From: Pseudomonas sp. LFM046
GTDB taxonomy: Bacteria; Pseudomonadota; Gammaproteobacteria; Pseudomonadales; Pseudomonadaceae
DNA: 64,000 bases
Direction of reading: 5' to 3'
Assembly (NCBI RefSeq): GCF_000949385.2
Contig: NZ_JYKO02000001.1
Location: 5,848,441 to 5,912,440, forward strand
A model generated the notes under the pieces. That model was not told the DNA's origin. It was given only the letters and a program-made list of their open reading frames with translations, and made no database searches. Within the stretch, counting starts at the first letter, position 1; every line of letters begins with the position of its first letter. Positions 35,508 through 44,534 of this stretch are shown piece by piece. A program made the translations under genes and the position numbers.

Positions 35508-37753
35508 CGGCTGCTTCCCTGCTTGTCTGCGTGGCTCCGCCCGGACACGGCCGGCGGGCGCCCTTCCCCATCGAACCCTGTCTCACCCCGCAGCAGCGGC
35601 TCCAGTGCCTCCGGCGGCAGGGGGCGGCTGAACCAGTAGCCCTGGGCGTAGTGGCAGTCCGCGTCCAGGAGGAAGTCCAGGTGCGCGGCGCTTTCCACGC
35701 CTTCGGCCATCACCTCCAGGCCGAGGCTGCGGCCAAGGCCGATGATGGCCCGGCAGATCGCGTTCAGCTCCGGGTCATCCGGTGCGCCGCCGATGAAGCT
35801 GCGGTCCACCTTGAGGATCTGCAGCGGGAAGCGCTTGAGGTAACCCAGCGAGGAGTAGCCGGTGCCGAAATCGTCCAGGGCCAGGCTCACCCCGAGCACC
35901 GCCAGTTCGCGCAGGCAGGCCAGGGTGTCGGCGCTGTCGTGCATCAGCAGGCTCTCGGTGATTTCAAGCACCAGGCTGGTGGGGGCCAGGCCGGTGTCCC
36001 GGAGAATCCTGGCGACCCGGTGGACGAAACCCGGCAGCAATAGCTGACGGCTGGAGAGGTTCACCGAGCAGCGCAGTGCCGGCTGCCCGGCCAACTGCCA
36101 CTGGCGCGTCTGCCGACAGGCCTCGCGCAGCACCCAGTCGCCCACGGCGACGATTTCGCCGGATTCCTCCAGGGCCGGGATGAATTGCAGCGGCGATTCC
36201 AGCCGGTCGCCCCGGCGCCAACGCAGCAGAGCTTCCACCGCCACCACCTGTGGCCGGTCGCCGTCCAGGCGGCAGATGGGCTGGTAGTGCAACTCGAACT
36301 CATGCCGCTCCAGGGCGTGGGCCAGGGCGCTGTGCAGTTCCAGGCGCTTCTGGGCGGCGGTCTGCATCTCGGCGCTGTAGCGGGCGAACTGCGCCTTGCC
36401 GGCTTCCTTGGCGCGGTACAGCGCCAGGTCAGCGGCCTGGAGGGTATCCACCGCCTGGCCTTCGGCCTGGAGCCCGGTGATGCCGATGCTGGCGCTCAGC
36501 GACAGGGTGTGATCGTCGAGTCGCAGGGGCTGGTGCAGGCTGTCGAGCATGCGCTGGGCGACCTGCTCGGCATCGGCGAGGCAGGCCAGGTCGTCCAGCA
36601 GCACGACGAACTCGTCACCGCCGAAACGTGCCAGGTGGTCGCCGGGGCGCAGGCAGCGGGCCAGGCGCTGGGCGGCTTCCACCAGGACCCGGTCGCCCAT
36701 GGCGTGGCCGAGGCTGTCATTGATCAGCTTGAAACGGTCCAGGTCGACGAACAGCAGCGCTGCTTCCCGGGCGCCGGGCCGCTGCCGGCGTTCCAGTGCA
36801 CGTTGCAGCAGTTCATCCAGGCGAAGACGGTTGGCCAGGCCGGTCAACGGGTCGTGGCGCGCGGCGTGGCGCAGCTCCTGCTCGGCGGCCTTGTTCTTGC
36901 TGATGTCGGTCTGGGAGCCGGCCATGCGACCGGACTCGGCCACGCCGCGTACCAGCACCCAGAGATAGCTGCCGTCCCTCCGGCGAATGCGGTACTGGTG
37001 GTGCAGCCAGGGCGTCTCGCCGCGCAGGTGGGCCTCCACCGCCTGGCGCAGGCCCGGCTGGTCGTCCGGGTGGACACGGGCGAACCAGCTGGCGCTGCCC
37101 TCCCCCAGGCTGTCGCGGCTCATGCCGAGCATGGCCGCCCAGCGCTCGGAGAGGTAAAGGCGGTCGTGTTCCAGGTCCCAGTCCCAGAGGCCATCGTTGG
37201 CCCCGCGCAGGGCGCGGGCGAAGCGCGCTTCGCTGTCCTCCAGGGCCTGGCGCTGGGCGCTGCTGTAGGTGTCGATGGCCAGCGCCATGTCGAAGAACAC
37301 GGCTTTCAGCAGGCTGGCGTAGGTGGCGCTCGCCTCGCTCTCGCCCAGCAGCGCGTCGAGCATGTGGTCCAGGTACAGGCGGTAGGCGCCCAGGTACCAC
37401 TTGAGGTCCACCCCGACCTGCTGGTGCACCAGCCCCACGCGCAGGCGATTGAGCACGTAGTCGCGGTCATAGGGGCCGCTCCAGAGGCGCTGGTAATAGT
37501 CCAGCTGGCTGTGCTTCAGGCGCTGCAGCGTGGTGGGGTTGCGGAGGATGCCGGCGATGGGGTCGAACTGTTCCAGGTGGCCGTACAGGCGCTCGACGAA
37601 AGCCCGGTGGCACCCTTCCATGTCTTCGGCGTGGCGGGTCAGCCGCGCGGCGTCCGCGTCCTGCCACTCCAGGTAGCGACCGCGCATGGCGACCTCGCCC
37701 CGCGACAGGCCGATACGGCTGAGCATCCCCTCGAGTAGTTGTTCCAGGCCCAT
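35504..37753 (-). CDS. Globin-coupled GGDEF-EAL cyclic di-GMP enzyme
   Basis: 749 residues from the ATG at 37753 (AGGGAGG upstream; in-frame extension to 37870 would pass through a terminator). Domains: protoglobin sensor (about 10-165) with proximal heme His110 in [13 protein letters not shown] (about 175-290); GGDEF (about 295-460) with intact GGDEF at 378-382 and I-site RPGD five residues before; EAL (about 470-725) with EALLRW (507), [10 protein letters not shown] and EGVE motifs intact. Both catalytic sites look functional, so it may switch between making and degrading cyclic di-GMP with oxygen. Operon with the PAS chemoreceptor. Confidence 0.92.
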   Translation of the reverse strand: MGLEQLLEGMLSRIGLSRGEVAMRGRYLEWQDADAARLTRHAEDMEGCHRAFVERLYGHLEQFDPIAGILRNPTTLQRLKHSQLDYYQRLWSGPYDRDYVLNRLRVGLVHQQVGVDLKWYLGAYRLYLDHMLDALLGESEASATYASLLKAVFFDMALAIDTYSSAQRQALEDSEARFARALRGANDGLWDWDLEHDRLYLSERWAAMLGMSRDSLGEGSASWFARVHPDDQPGLRQAVEAHLRGETPWLHHQYRIRRRDGSYLWVLVRGVAESGRMAGSQTDISKNKAAEQELRHAARHDPLTGLANRLRLDELLQRALERRQRPGAREAALLFVDLDRFKLINDSLGHAMGDRVLVEAAQRLARCLRPGDHLARFGGDEFVVLLDDLACLADAEQVAQRMLDSLHQPLRLDDHTLSLSASIGITGLQAEGQAVDTLQAADLALYRAKEAGKAQFARYSAEMQTAAQKRLELHSALAHALERHEFELHYQPICRLDGDRPQVVAVEALLRWRRGDRLESPLQFIPALEESGEIVAVGDWVLREACRQTRQWQLAGQPALRCSVNLSSRQLLLPGFVHRVARILRDTGLAPTSLVLEITESLLMHDSADTLACLRELAVLGVSLALDDFGTGYSSLGYLKRFPLQILKVDRSFIGGAPDDPELNAICRAIIGLGRSLGLEVMAEGVESAAHLDFLLDADCHYAQGYWFSRPLPPEALEPLLRGETGFDGEGRPPAVSGRSHADKQGSSR

Positions 37754-37783
37754 GCATCCTCCCTTGGATGTTTCCTGCGGGCA

Positions 37784-37836
37784 TAAAAAAAGCGCCGTGA
37801 TCGACTGCCCCTTGAGGAGCGGCCGATCACGGCGCT
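37784..37836 (-). terminator. Terminator or attenuator just upstream of the globin gene
   Basis: A 13-bp perfect stem, AGCGCCGTGATCG (37791-37803) with CGATCACGGCGCT (37824-37836), is followed on the minus strand by seven T (complement of 37785-37791). It ends only about 31 bp before the globin-GGDEF-EAL start codon. It should stop transcripts from the 107-residue gene upstream, or attenuate readthrough. Confidence 0.8.
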
Positions 37837-37903
37837 TTGTCTTGCAGGCCCCTGATGTCCTGCCCGGCAAAGCCGGCTTCCGCCTTGGCGGAACCTGTGC
37901 CGC

Positions 37904-38227
37904 TCAGGTTTTACCTGAGTCATTTGGCCGCGGCAACTCCCCCAGTGCGTGTTCGAGGCGTTTGCGCAACCGGCCCAATTCGCTGGACCTGAAGGCGTGC
38001 CGGGTCCGTTCCAGCACTTCCACGGTTTCCCCCAGCAGGGCATGCAGGCGGCTGGACTGACTCAGCGGGGCATCTTTCAGCCAGTGGCAAAGCGGGGCTC
38101 GCGTGCAGTCACAGGCGCGGGCGAGGACGGTGCAGTCCAGGGCGCTGCGCGCCAGCAGTTGGCGGGCCTGGTCGGCGAGGGCCTGGTCATCACAAACGAG
38201 CAGCAGCGGAGCGGGAATGCGCGGCAT
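37904..38227 (-). CDS. Hypothetical protein (107 aa)
   Basis: Starts MPRIPAPLLLVCDDQALADQARQLLARS, which resembles the first strand and helix of a receiver-like fold but is too short and lacks a phospho-acceptor. The rest is helical and charged (SSRLHALLGETVEVLERTRHAFRSSELGRLRKRLEHALGE). A strong terminator follows its stop, supporting a real transcript. No family recognised. Confidence 0.6.
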   Translation of the reverse strand: MPRIPAPLLLVCDDQALADQARQLLARSALDCTVLARACDCTRAPLCHWLKDAPLSQSSRLHALLGETVEVLERTRHAFRSSELGRLRKRLEHALGELPRPNDSGKT

Positions 38228-38361
38228 GGCGGAGGTGACCTGATGTCAAAAGGCCATCTAATCTATACCGTTGCCTTCGTGTAAATGTTGATCCGCATCA
38301 GTTGTCGCAATTGGCCACCCGGCCTGGCGACGTCGGCCACTGCCGGGCCGGGGGTGGGGAA

Positions 38362-38562
38362 TCAAGCTGCTCTGGCCCTGACCAGGCGCAGCTCGGCGAG
38401 CAGCGGGCGATACAGGGTCCAGAGTTCGTCGCCGCGCACCTCCAGAACCAGGCTGCCGCCCTCGCCCACCAGGCGCTGGTAGCGCAGCTCCGCCTCCAGG
38501 GCTTCACCCAGGGTCGAGCTGCTCTGCAGGAGATAGCCGAGCACGCTGAACTGGCCCGGCAC
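38362..38562 (-). CDS. Hypothetical protein after the Na/Pi transporter gene
   Basis: From a GTG at 38562 the frame gives 66 residues (MPGQFSVLGYLLQSSSTLGEA...LAELRLVRARAA) with protein-like composition and an amphipathic helix. The frame stays open upstream into the 3' end of the transporter gene, so the true start may lie further up and overlap it. No ribosome site is visible. Could be a small co-transcribed protein or a chance frame. Confidence 0.4.
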   Translation of the reverse strand: MPGQFSVLGYLLQSSSTLGEALEAELRYQRLVGEGGSLVLEVRGDELWTLYRPLLAELRLVRARAA

Positions 38563-38579
38563 GCTGTGAAGAGCGCGGC

Positions 38580-40268
38580 TCAGCGGTGCGAGCTGATCTC
38601 CGGTTCGAAATAGCGTTGGGGCTCCATTGCCGTGTCGTCCTCGTCGACCGACTCGGGCGCATCGGGGTTGTCCAGCACCGCGTAGGCAATGGCGCAGAAC
38701 AGCGAGTTGAGGCGCTTCATGTCGCTGATCAGGCCCAGGTGCAGGGCACTGGTCTCGATGCTCTGCACCACCTGTTGGTGCAGGCGTGCGACGTGGGCGT
38801 GGGAGAGGCGCCGCTCGAGGATGCGGAAACGCTGTTTGGCCCGGCGCAGGCGCTTGGCGTTCTCCTGGTCACCGTTGAGGAACACGGAGAGGGCCAGGCG
38901 CAGGTTTTCCACCAGTTGGTCGTGGAGGCTGACGATTTCCTCCAGTCCCTCATCGGAGAAGGCCAGCCCCTGGGCTTTGTTCTTGCTCTGCACGTCGTCG
39001 AGCATGCGTTCGATGACGTCGCCGGCTTGTTCCAGGTTGATGGTCAACTCGATGATCTCGGCCCAGCGCCGGCTGTCGCGTTCGCCCAGGTCCTCGCGGG
39101 GCATCCGCGCGAGGTAGAGCTTGATGGCCGTGTAGAGCACGTCGAGGTCGTCGTCCATGCGGTGGATGTCCTTGCCCAGCAACGGGTCGCCGTCCCGAAG
39201 CAGGTGCAGCAGGTTGTGCAGCATCTGCTCGACGATATCGCCCATGCGCAGGGTTTCGCGCACCGCGTTGGCCAGGGCCAGGCTGGGGGTCTCCAGCGCT
39301 GCGGGGTCGAGGTGGCGGGGTTTGGCCACGTCTTCAGGCTGCGGACGGTCCGGCATCAGCCAGTCGCAGAAACGTGCCATGGGCACCGTCAGCGGCAGGC
39401 AGAGGGTGCAGCGCACGCTGTTGTAGAGCAGGTGGAAGGCGATCACCAGTTCGGCATTGGAGATGGGCCAGCCGTCCATCCAGTTGGCCAGCGGGCCCAC
39501 CAGCGGCAGCACCAGGACACAACCGGTCAGCTTGAACAGCAGGCTGCCCAGGGCCACCCGGCGGCCGGCGGGGATCTGCAGGCTGCTGCTGAGCAGGGCG
39601 AGGATGCCGCTGCCAATGTTGGCGCCGATCACCAGGCAGAGGGCCACCTTGAGGGAGATCACCTTGGACGCGGCAAGGGTCGCGGTGAGCAGCACGGCGG
39701 CCAGGCTGGAGTAGGACACCATCGCGAACAGCGCACCGGTCAAAGCGTCCAGCAGCACGTCGCCGGTGAGGGAGGAGAACAGCACCTTCACGCCCTTGGC
39801 GGTGGTGATGGGTTCGGCGGCGACGATGATCAGTTGCAGGGCGAGGATGATCAGCCCGAGGCCGATGCCGACGCGGCCCAGCTGGCCGAGGCGGGTCTGC
39901 TTGCGGGACAGGAAGAAGATCACCCCGAAGAAGATCAGCAGCGGCGACAGCCAGGACAGGTCCAGGGTCAGCACCCGCGCCATCAGCGCCGTGCCCACGT
40001 CGGCGCCGAGCATGATGGCCAAGGCCGGGGCCAGCAGCATCAGGCCCTGGGCGACGAAGGAGCCCACCAGCAGCGCCGTGGCATTGCTGCTCTGCACCAG
40101 GGCGGTGACGCCGATGCCGGCGGCGAAGGCCAGGGGCGGTCGGCGGATGCTGCGGCTGAGCAGGCGGCGCAGGTTGGCGCCGTACACGCGGAGGACGCCG
40201 GTCCGCACGATGTGCGTGCCCCAGATGAGCATGGCGACGGCCGAGAGGAGATTGAGCAGCGTCAGCAT
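38580..40268 (-). CDS. Na/Pi cotransporter family protein with PhoU-like domain
   Basis: 562 residues from the ATG at 40268, which has AGGAGGG 6 bases upstream. The membrane half (about 1-310) has the duplicated PNaS repeat: VTALVQSSNATALLVGS (about 52-68) and MVSYSSLAAVLL plus GANIGSGILALL. The C-terminal half (about 330-545) is a helical PhoU-like domain (LRMGDIVEQMLHNLLHLL and following). It probably exports or imports phosphate with sodium; direction is not established for the family. Single gene with its own promoter region upstream. Confidence 0.9.
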   Translation of the reverse strand: MLTLLNLLSAVAMLIWGTHIVRTGVLRVYGANLRRLLSRSIRRPPLAFAAGIGVTALVQSSNATALLVGSFVAQGLMLLAPALAIMLGADVGTALMARVLTLDLSWLSPLLIFFGVIFFLSRKQTRLGQLGRVGIGLGLIILALQLIIVAAEPITTAKGVKVLFSSLTGDVLLDALTGALFAMVSYSSLAAVLLTATLAASKVISLKVALCLVIGANIGSGILALLSSSLQIPAGRRVALGSLLFKLTGCVLVLPLVGPLANWMDGWPISNAELVIAFHLLYNSVRCTLCLPLTVPMARFCDWLMPDRPQPEDVAKPRHLDPAALETPSLALANAVRETLRMGDIVEQMLHNLLHLLRDGDPLLGKDIHRMDDDLDVLYTAIKLYLARMPREDLGERDSRRWAEIIELTINLEQAGDVIERMLDDVQSKNKAQGLAFSDEGLEEIVSLHDQLVENLRLALSVFLNGDQENAKRLRRAKQRFRILERRLSHAHVARLHQQVVQSIETSALHLGLISDMKRLNSLFCAIAYAVLDNPDAPESVDEDDTAMEPQRYFEPEISSHR

Positions 40269-40574
40269 GGTGGCCCTCCTGGCGATCTCGAAGGCCGCTG
40301 TGCCCAAGCACGGGATACAGCGGTGAAGTCAGGCGAGTGGAAACGGGACTGTCATCGTTAGACCGTCGTGGCCTGGCCTGGTCTCCGGGAAGCGTCCGAC
40401 TCGCTTGGCGCCTACCTCGTATTAAAGACCGTCATCGCCGATCCTGCCCGTTACCGATCAACGGTTTGGCGGGGAATCTTGAGGTGGTTTGTGGGAGATA
40501 TGGATACGCGCTTGTGGATAAGCAGGGGGCAATAAAAAACGGGGCCATTCGGCCCCGTTCTTCATGGCTGCGGT
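40269..40574. other. Gap between the Na/Pi transporter start and terC end
   Basis: 306 bp. It ends at the left of terC with the terC terminator (40531-40559). The remainder should contain the transporter promoter; I cannot identify a clear pair of boxes and see no gene. Confidence 0.6.
40531..40559 (-). terminator. Intrinsic terminator of the terC gene
   Basis: AACGGGGCC (40538-40546) pairs with GGCCCCGTT (40551-40559), four-base loop; the minus strand continues into a T-rich run (complement of AATAAAAAA). Confidence 0.9.
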
Positions 40575-41336
40575 TTACTGCCCAGGAATGTCCTTGCGCA
40601 GTTTCACCGGGTCTTCCTTGCGGCCGCGGGCGGTGCGGGCGCGGATGTTGAGCGCTTCCACGGCCAGGGAGAAGGCCATGGCGAAGTAGACGTAGCCCTT
40701 CGGCACGTGGACTTCGAAGGATTCGGCGATCAGCACGGTACCCACCACCACCAGGAAGGACAGGGCCAGCATCTTCAGGCTCGGGTGGCGATCGATGAAG
40801 GCGCTGATGGTGCCGGCGGCCATCATCATCACCAGCACGGCGACGATGATCGCGGCGACCATCACCGGCACGTTGGAGACCATGCCGACGGCCGTGATCA
40901 CCGAGTCCAGGGAGAACACGATGTCGATGATGGCGATCTGGATGATGGTGCCGATGAAGTTGCGCGCCGCACCGGATGCCGGCTGCTCGTCGGTTTCGTC
41001 TTCGCCTTCCAGGCTGTGGTACATCTCGGTGCTGCTCTTCCACAGCAGGAACAGGCCGCCGAAGAAGAGGATCAGGTCACGGCCGGAGATGCCCTGGTCG
41101 AACACATGGAACAGGTCGTTGGTGAGCCGCATGATCCAGGTGATGGACAGCAGCAGCGCGATTCGGGTGACCATCGCCAGCGCGAGGCCGAAGAAGCGGG
41201 TGCGCGCCTGCATGTGCGGCGGCATGCGGCCCACGAGAATGGCGATCATGATGATGTTGTCGATGCCGAGGACGATCTCCAGGGCGGTCAGGGTGAAGAA
41301 GGCGACCCAGATTTCCGGGCTGGTCAGCCATTCCAT
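40575..41336 (-). CDS. TerC-family membrane protein
   Basis: 253 residues with seven membrane helices. The paired acidic TerC motifs ALEIVLGIDNIIMI (about 18-31) and IIDIVFSLDSVITAVG (about 134-149) are intact; these ligand-like residues suggest metal ion transport, as shown for Mn(II) export by Alx/YceF-type members. Shorter than CBS-containing homologues. I saw no yybP-ykoY-type leader upstream. Confidence 0.9.
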   Translation of the reverse strand: MEWLTSPEIWVAFFTLTALEIVLGIDNIIMIAILVGRMPPHMQARTRFFGLALAMVTRIALLLSITWIMRLTNDLFHVFDQGISGRDLILFFGGLFLLWKSSTEMYHSLEGEDETDEQPASGAARNFIGTIIQIAIIDIVFSLDSVITAVGMVSNVPVMVAAIIVAVLVMMMAAGTISAFIDRHPSLKMLALSFLVVVGTVLIAESFEVHVPKGYVYFAMAFSLAVEALNIRARTARGRKEDPVKLRKDIPGQ

Positions 41337-41379
41337 GATGCGTTGGTCCTCACGAGGTTCTTGGTCTAGGGATTGGGCA

Positions 41380-41421
41380 CGATCAAGCCGGAAACAGCTT
41401 ACGCAGTTTCCGGCTTGATCG
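41380..41421. terminator. Long hairpin between citM and terC
   Basis: A perfect 16-bp stem (CGATCAAGCCGGAAAC at 41380-41395 with its complement at 41406-41421) with a 10-base loop lies 29 bp after the citM stop and 44 bp before the terC start. No T run follows on either strand, so it may be a rho-dependent stop, an RNA-stabilising hairpin or a leader element of terC. Confidence 0.55.
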
Positions 41422-41449
41422 AGGTGTCATTCAGCGACTTCTGTAGCTG

Positions 41450-42757
41450 TCAGTGCGACCCGAAGAGCGGGAACACACCCAGCAGCAAGGCGGCGAGGAG
41501 GATACACAGACAAATCATCACCGCCCACTTCAACGTGAAGCGCTGGTGGTCGCCGAACTCCACCTTGGCCAGGCCCACGAGCAGGTAGGTGGAGGGCACC
41601 AGCGGACTCAGCAGATGCACCGGCTGGCCTACGATAGACGCCCGCGCCATCTCCACCGGGCTGATGCCGTAATGGCCTGCGGCCTCGGCCAGAACCGGTA
41701 ATACGCCGTAATAAAATGCGTCGTTGGACATGAAGAAGGTGAACGGCATGCTCACCACCGCCGTGATCACGGCCATGTACGGACCCATGGACGGCGGAAT
41801 CACCGCCAGCAGGCTCTTGGACATGGCTTCCACCATGCCGGTACCGGACAGGATGCCGGTGAAGATGCCGGCGGCGAAGATCAGGCCCACTACCGCCAGC
41901 ACGTTGCCGGCATGGGCGGCGACCCGTTCCTTCTGCTGCTGCAGGCAGGGGTAGTTGATGATCATGGCCAGGCTGAAGGCGATCATGAACAGCACCGGCA
42001 GCGGCAGCAGGCCGGCGATCAGGGTCACCATCAGGGCGGCGGTCAGTGCGCCGTTCACCCAGATCAGCTTCGGGCGGCGGGCCTCCGGGAACTGCGAAAC
42101 ACTGATCTCGTCATGGTTGATCTGCTCGTCGGGCAGGTGCAGCACGCCGAGGCGCGCGCGTTCGCGCTTGCCATAGGCCCAGGCGAGGCCGAACAGGGCG
42201 ATGGCACCGACGATCATCGCCGGGATCATCGGTACGAAGATGTCCGACGGGTCGACGTGCAGGGCGCTGGCGGCGCGGGCGGTGGGGCCGCCCCAGGGGG
42301 TCATGTTCATGATGCCGCCGGCCAGGATGATCAGGCCGGCCATGATCAGCGGGCTCATGCCCAGGCGGCTGTATAGCGGCAGCAGGGCGGCGACGCAGAT
42401 CATGTAGGTGGTGGCGCCGTCACCGTCGAGGGAGACGATCAGAGCCAGGGCCGCGGTGCCCACCGAGACTTTCAGCGGGTCACCCTTCACCAGCTTGAGG
42501 ATCCTGCGCACGGCCGGGTCGAACAGACCGGAGTCGATCATCATGGCGAAGTAGAGGATGGCGAACATCAGCATTACGCCGGTGGGGGCGAGCTTGCCGA
42601 TGCCTTCGAGCATCATCGGGCCGATGCCCGCGGCGAAACCGCCGATCAGGGCGAAGGCGATGGGGACGATGATCAGAGCGATCAGGGCAGACAGGCGCTT
42701 GGTCATGATCAGGTACATGAAGCAGATGACCATGGCGAAGCCGAGCAGAGTCAGCAT
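41450..42757 (-). CDS. citM: CitMHS-family citrate:metal/proton symporter
   Basis: 435 residues, about twelve membrane helices, importing citrate complexed with a divalent metal such as Mg. GGAGAACC precedes the ATG. Family segments are visible: IVSLDGDGATTYMICVAALLPLY (central substrate loop), MNMTPWGGPTARAASAL, and MPFTFFMSNDAFYYGVLPVLAEAAGHYGI. The P. aeruginosa gene at this locus is called citA (PA5476, from memory). The 261 bp upstream to the convergent-side AEC gene holds its promoter. Confidence 0.93.
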   Translation of the reverse strand: MLTLLGFAMVICFMYLIMTKRLSALIALIIVPIAFALIGGFAAGIGPMMLEGIGKLAPTGVMLMFAILYFAMMIDSGLFDPAVRRILKLVKGDPLKVSVGTAALALIVSLDGDGATTYMICVAALLPLYSRLGMSPLIMAGLIILAGGIMNMTPWGGPTARAASALHVDPSDIFVPMIPAMIVGAIALFGLAWAYGKRERARLGVLHLPDEQINHDEISVSQFPEARRPKLIWVNGALTAALMVTLIAGLLPLPVLFMIAFSLAMIINYPCLQQQKERVAAHAGNVLAVVGLIFAAGIFTGILSGTGMVEAMSKSLLAVIPPSMGPYMAVITAVVSMPFTFFMSNDAFYYGVLPVLAEAAGHYGISPVEMARASIVGQPVHLLSPLVPSTYLLVGLAKVEFGDHQRFTLKWAVMICLCILLAALLLGVFPLFGSH

Positions 42758-42994
42758 GGCGGTTCTCCGGACGTGATTCGGGTAGGGCGAAGGGCGATCA
42801 GCGCTGGGCCGAAGGCGTACGGAGAGCGGACGGAGCGGTGCCGGGATGGCAGCAGGAATGGAACATGACGATCACCAATCTTGTTGTTGTCGGATTGCCG
42901 GTCTGGTGCCGGCAGTGGGGCGGATGCTAAGGCGCCAACCTTTCAGCGAGCTTTCGGCGGTGATCGGGGCCGATTTCGCGGGGATTTGTCGACG

Positions 42995-43018
42995 AACGGC
43001 GACCGGGCGGTCGCCGTT
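42995..43018 (-). terminator. Hairpin directly after the AEC permease stop
   Basis: AACGGCGACC (42995-43004) pairs perfectly with GGTCGCCGTT (43009-43018), ending one base from the stop codon. No T run, so termination strength is uncertain. Confidence 0.55.
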
Positions 43019-43927
43019 TCAGGGAGTGACGGCGCGCATGACCAGCAGCAGGCTGCCGGCGGCGAGCAGGGTCTGCAGGGTGATGATGCCGGCCATCAGG
43101 TGGCTGTCGCCGCCGAGCTGGCGGGTCAGCACATAGGCCGTAGGCGCCGTGGGTAGGGCGAAGAAGAGCACGAGGATGCTGCTTTCCATGGCCGGCAGAC
43201 CCAGCACCCGGGTCACGGCGAAAGCCAGGGCGGGCATGGCCAGCAGGCGCAGGGCGCAGTTCCAGGCCAGCGCCGGCACTTCGCCGGCCAGCTCCTGCGG
43301 CCGCAGCGCCGCACCGACGCAGAGCAGGCCCAGCGGGAGGCTGGCCACCGCCAGCAGGTTGAGCAGGCGATCGGTTCCGCCGGGCAGGCCGAAGCCGGCG
43401 ACGTTCACCAGCGCGCCGCCCAGGCAGGCGAGGATCAGCGGGTTCTTCGCAATGGGCACCAGCAGCCCGCGCAGGCTCACGCCGCGTTCAGCGGTCAGCG
43501 CCCAGACCGACATCAGGTTCACCGTCGGCACCATCAGCGCCAGCATCAGCGCGGCCATCGCCAGTCCGTCCTTGCCATAGAGGCTGCCGATGGCGGCCAG
43601 GCCCAGGTAGGTGTTGAAGCGCAGGATGCCCTGCGTGATGGCGCCGAAGCGCGCCGCCGGCCAGCCGAGCAGGCGTCGCGCCAGCAACAGCGCCGCCCAG
43701 CCGATGCCGAGCCCGAGGAACACCGCCATGGCCAGCCGGGGCAGGGCGGGGTTGTCCAGGGGCGCGGTGGCCAGGCTGCTGAACAGCAGGGCGGGGAACA
43801 GGATGAAGTAATTCAGGCGTTCGGCAGAGGGCCAGAAGGCCTCACCGGGGAAGTCCCAACGGCGCAGCAGATAGCCGCCGACGATCAGCGCGAAGAGGGG
43901 CCAGAGGGCCTGGAAGAGGGTGAGCAC
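43019..43927 (-). CDS. AEC-family transporter (auxin efflux carrier type)
   Basis: 302 residues, ten membrane helices, starting with GTG at 43927 (MLTLFQALWPLFALIVGGYLLRR). The central hydrophilic turn and GILRFNTYLGLAAIGSLYG, together with ALPTAPTAYVLTRQLGGD near the C terminus, are typical of bacterial AEC permeases such as MdcF and YfdV, which move dicarboxylates or malonate. Substrate here unknown. Confidence 0.88.
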   Translation of the reverse strand: MLTLFQALWPLFALIVGGYLLRRWDFPGEAFWPSAERLNYFILFPALLFSSLATAPLDNPALPRLAMAVFLGLGIGWAALLLARRLLGWPAARFGAITQGILRFNTYLGLAAIGSLYGKDGLAMAALMLALMVPTVNLMSVWALTAERGVSLRGLLVPIAKNPLILACLGGALVNVAGFGLPGGTDRLLNLLAVASLPLGLLCVGAALRPQELAGEVPALAWNCALRLLAMPALAFAVTRVLGLPAMESSILVLFFALPTAPTAYVLTRQLGGDSHLMAGIITLQTLLAAGSLLLVMRAVTP

Positions 43928-44025
43928 GGCGACATCCAGTCAGCGGGAAGCCAACATCTTGGTGATCCCGCCGACCCTGCGCAACCGCCTGCTAGGGTGA
44001 AATCAGACCCGTCCAGGAGATCAAC

Positions 44026-44427
44026 ATGGCCGAACTCCTCACCGGCGGCTGCCACTGCGGGCAGCTGCGTTACACCGTCGAGGCGCCTCTGACGGACGTC
44101 GCCCATTGCCACTGCTCCATTTGCCGACGCACCAGCGGCGGCATCGTCACCACCTGGGCGACGGTGCCCCTGGCGAGCTTCCGCTGGAGCGCCGGTACGC
44201 CGGCCGAATACGCCTCGTCGAGCGAGGCCGTGCGTTACTTCTGCTCCCGTTGCGGCAGCCAGCTGGCGTTCTTCACCCAGCTCGCCCCGGACAGCCTGGA
44301 TATCACGGTGGCGACCCTGGACCAGCCGGAGAACGTCCCGGCGGACCGGCATATCTGGGTGAAGAGCCGTCTTCCCTGGCTGCATCTGGATCCCCAATTG
44401 CCGGAGGAGGATGAGGAGACGCTCTGA
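44026..44427 (+). CDS. GFA-domain zinc protein
   Basis: 133 residues of the glutathione-dependent formaldehyde-activating enzyme fold (CENP-V/GFA). Zinc cysteines are visible in GGCHCGQLRY (9-11), CHCSIC (about 28-33) and CSRCGSQL (about 73-76). Most homologues have no shown enzymatic activity with glutathione-formaldehyde, so only the fold is certain. AGGAGA lies 8 bases before the ATG. Stands alone between the AEC gene and the convergent DUF4105 gene. Confidence 0.9.
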   Translation: MAELLTGGCHCGQLRYTVEAPLTDVAHCHCSICRRTSGGIVTTWATVPLASFRWSAGTPAEYASSSEAVRYFCSRCGSQLAFFTQLAPDSLDITVATLDQPENVPADRHIWVKSRLPWLHLDPQLPEEDEETL

Positions 44428-44534
44428 GGGGGAAGCGGCGGACCTCGCGTAGGTTGGGTAGCGCTCCGCGAAACCCGACGGCCCCGAGTGCGGAATCGTT
44501 GGTGCACCCACCTACGGAGCGCACATTGCGTGCT

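Noticed and set aside
41337..41449. yybP-ykoY manganese riboswitch before terC
   Set aside because: The hairpin present is a simple 16-bp stem without the conserved internal loops.
44448..44481. Repeat-like TAGGTTGGGTAGCGCTCCGCGAAACCC after the GFA gene
   Set aside because: Looks like one arm of a common Pseudomonas repeat, but I could not find a convincing second arm nearby.
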